Shown: positions 38,025-38,146 of the stretch, in pieces
How positions within the stretch are numbered: the first letter of the stretch is position 1
Layout: every line of letters begins with the position of its first letter
Source: Rickettsia typhi
Lineage (GTDB): Bacteria; Pseudomonadota; Alphaproteobacteria; Rickettsiales; Deianiraeaceae
Assembly: GCA_945889175.1 (NCBI GenBank)
Contig: CAMDBF010000007.1
Span: 1 to 38,146 of the forward strand
Direction: 5' to 3'
Length of the DNA: 38,146 nucleotides
Notes under the pieces: model-generated
The model's input: the letters and a program-made list of their open reading frames with translations, nothing else
The model's database searches: none
What the model was told of the DNA's origin: nothing
Made by a program: the position numbers and the translations under genes

Positions 38025-38099
38025 AATTTTAGTAAGATAACTTTATGTTTTGCTATGGTTTTTAAGATTAATAGAATAAAAGAGGTTTAATAGATATTA

Positions 38100-38128
38100 C
38101 CCCACCCAACCTCCCCTAAGAGGGGAGG
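38100..38128. repeat. Palindromic repeat unit, copy 2 (inverted orientation)
   Basis: CCCCACCCAA then CCTCCCCT-AAG-AGGGGAGG (38110-38128). Reverse complement CCTCCCCTCTTAGGGGAGGTTGGGTGGGG matches copy 1 with one difference. Confidence 0.8.
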
Positions 38129-38146
38129 TATTATGCAGGATGTCTA

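Larger units (their letters stand above)
37812..38091. repeat. Inverted-repeat-bounded intergenic element
   Basis: Perfect 12-bp inverted repeat ATTAAACCTCTT (37812-37823) / AAGAGGTTTAAT (38080-38091), enclosing a palindrome and a long GC-rich hairpin. Confidence 0.55.

Noticed and set aside
1-38146. CRISPR array, tRNA or rRNA genes
   Set aside because: No regularly spaced repeats and no tRNA T-arm/acceptor or rRNA signatures seen by eye; a tRNAscan-SE/CRISPR tool run would be decisive.

Overview
AT-rich, gene-dense bacterial window, probably alphaproteobacterial and with a host-associated flavour (inference from composition and gene content, not tested). Most of it is housekeeping genes: LPS/heptose/envelope (GT9 glycosyltransferase, hddC, kdsD, lptD, hddA), metG, ilvE, infC, ppa, tsaD, panB, acnA, xseA, gatC, rodA, hemW, holB, prs, lpd, pdxH, plus a CzcA-type RND pump and a separately located TolC/CzcC-like protein. 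No CRISPR array, tRNA or rRNA was recognised. The items most worth a second look are: (1) a compact SRP RNA on the minus strand at ~24513-24588; (2) a free-standing IleRS C-terminal domain ORF with no catalytic part attached; (3) HemW carrying an N-terminal TusA-like domain; (4) a decayed IS1595/ISXO2-like transposase next to a lone OLD/RecF-like AAA ATPase between metG and hddA; (5) a nested inverted-repeat cassette with a GC-rich hairpin at the right edge, which supplies the stop codon of a shortened LysR gene; (6) an ExoD-family gene whose open, apparently homologous frame extends ~85 codons upstream of the first ATG with no ATG/GTG/TTG start. I did not find a convincing multi-gene novel system; the lone ATPase next to the IS remnant is the nearest candidate.
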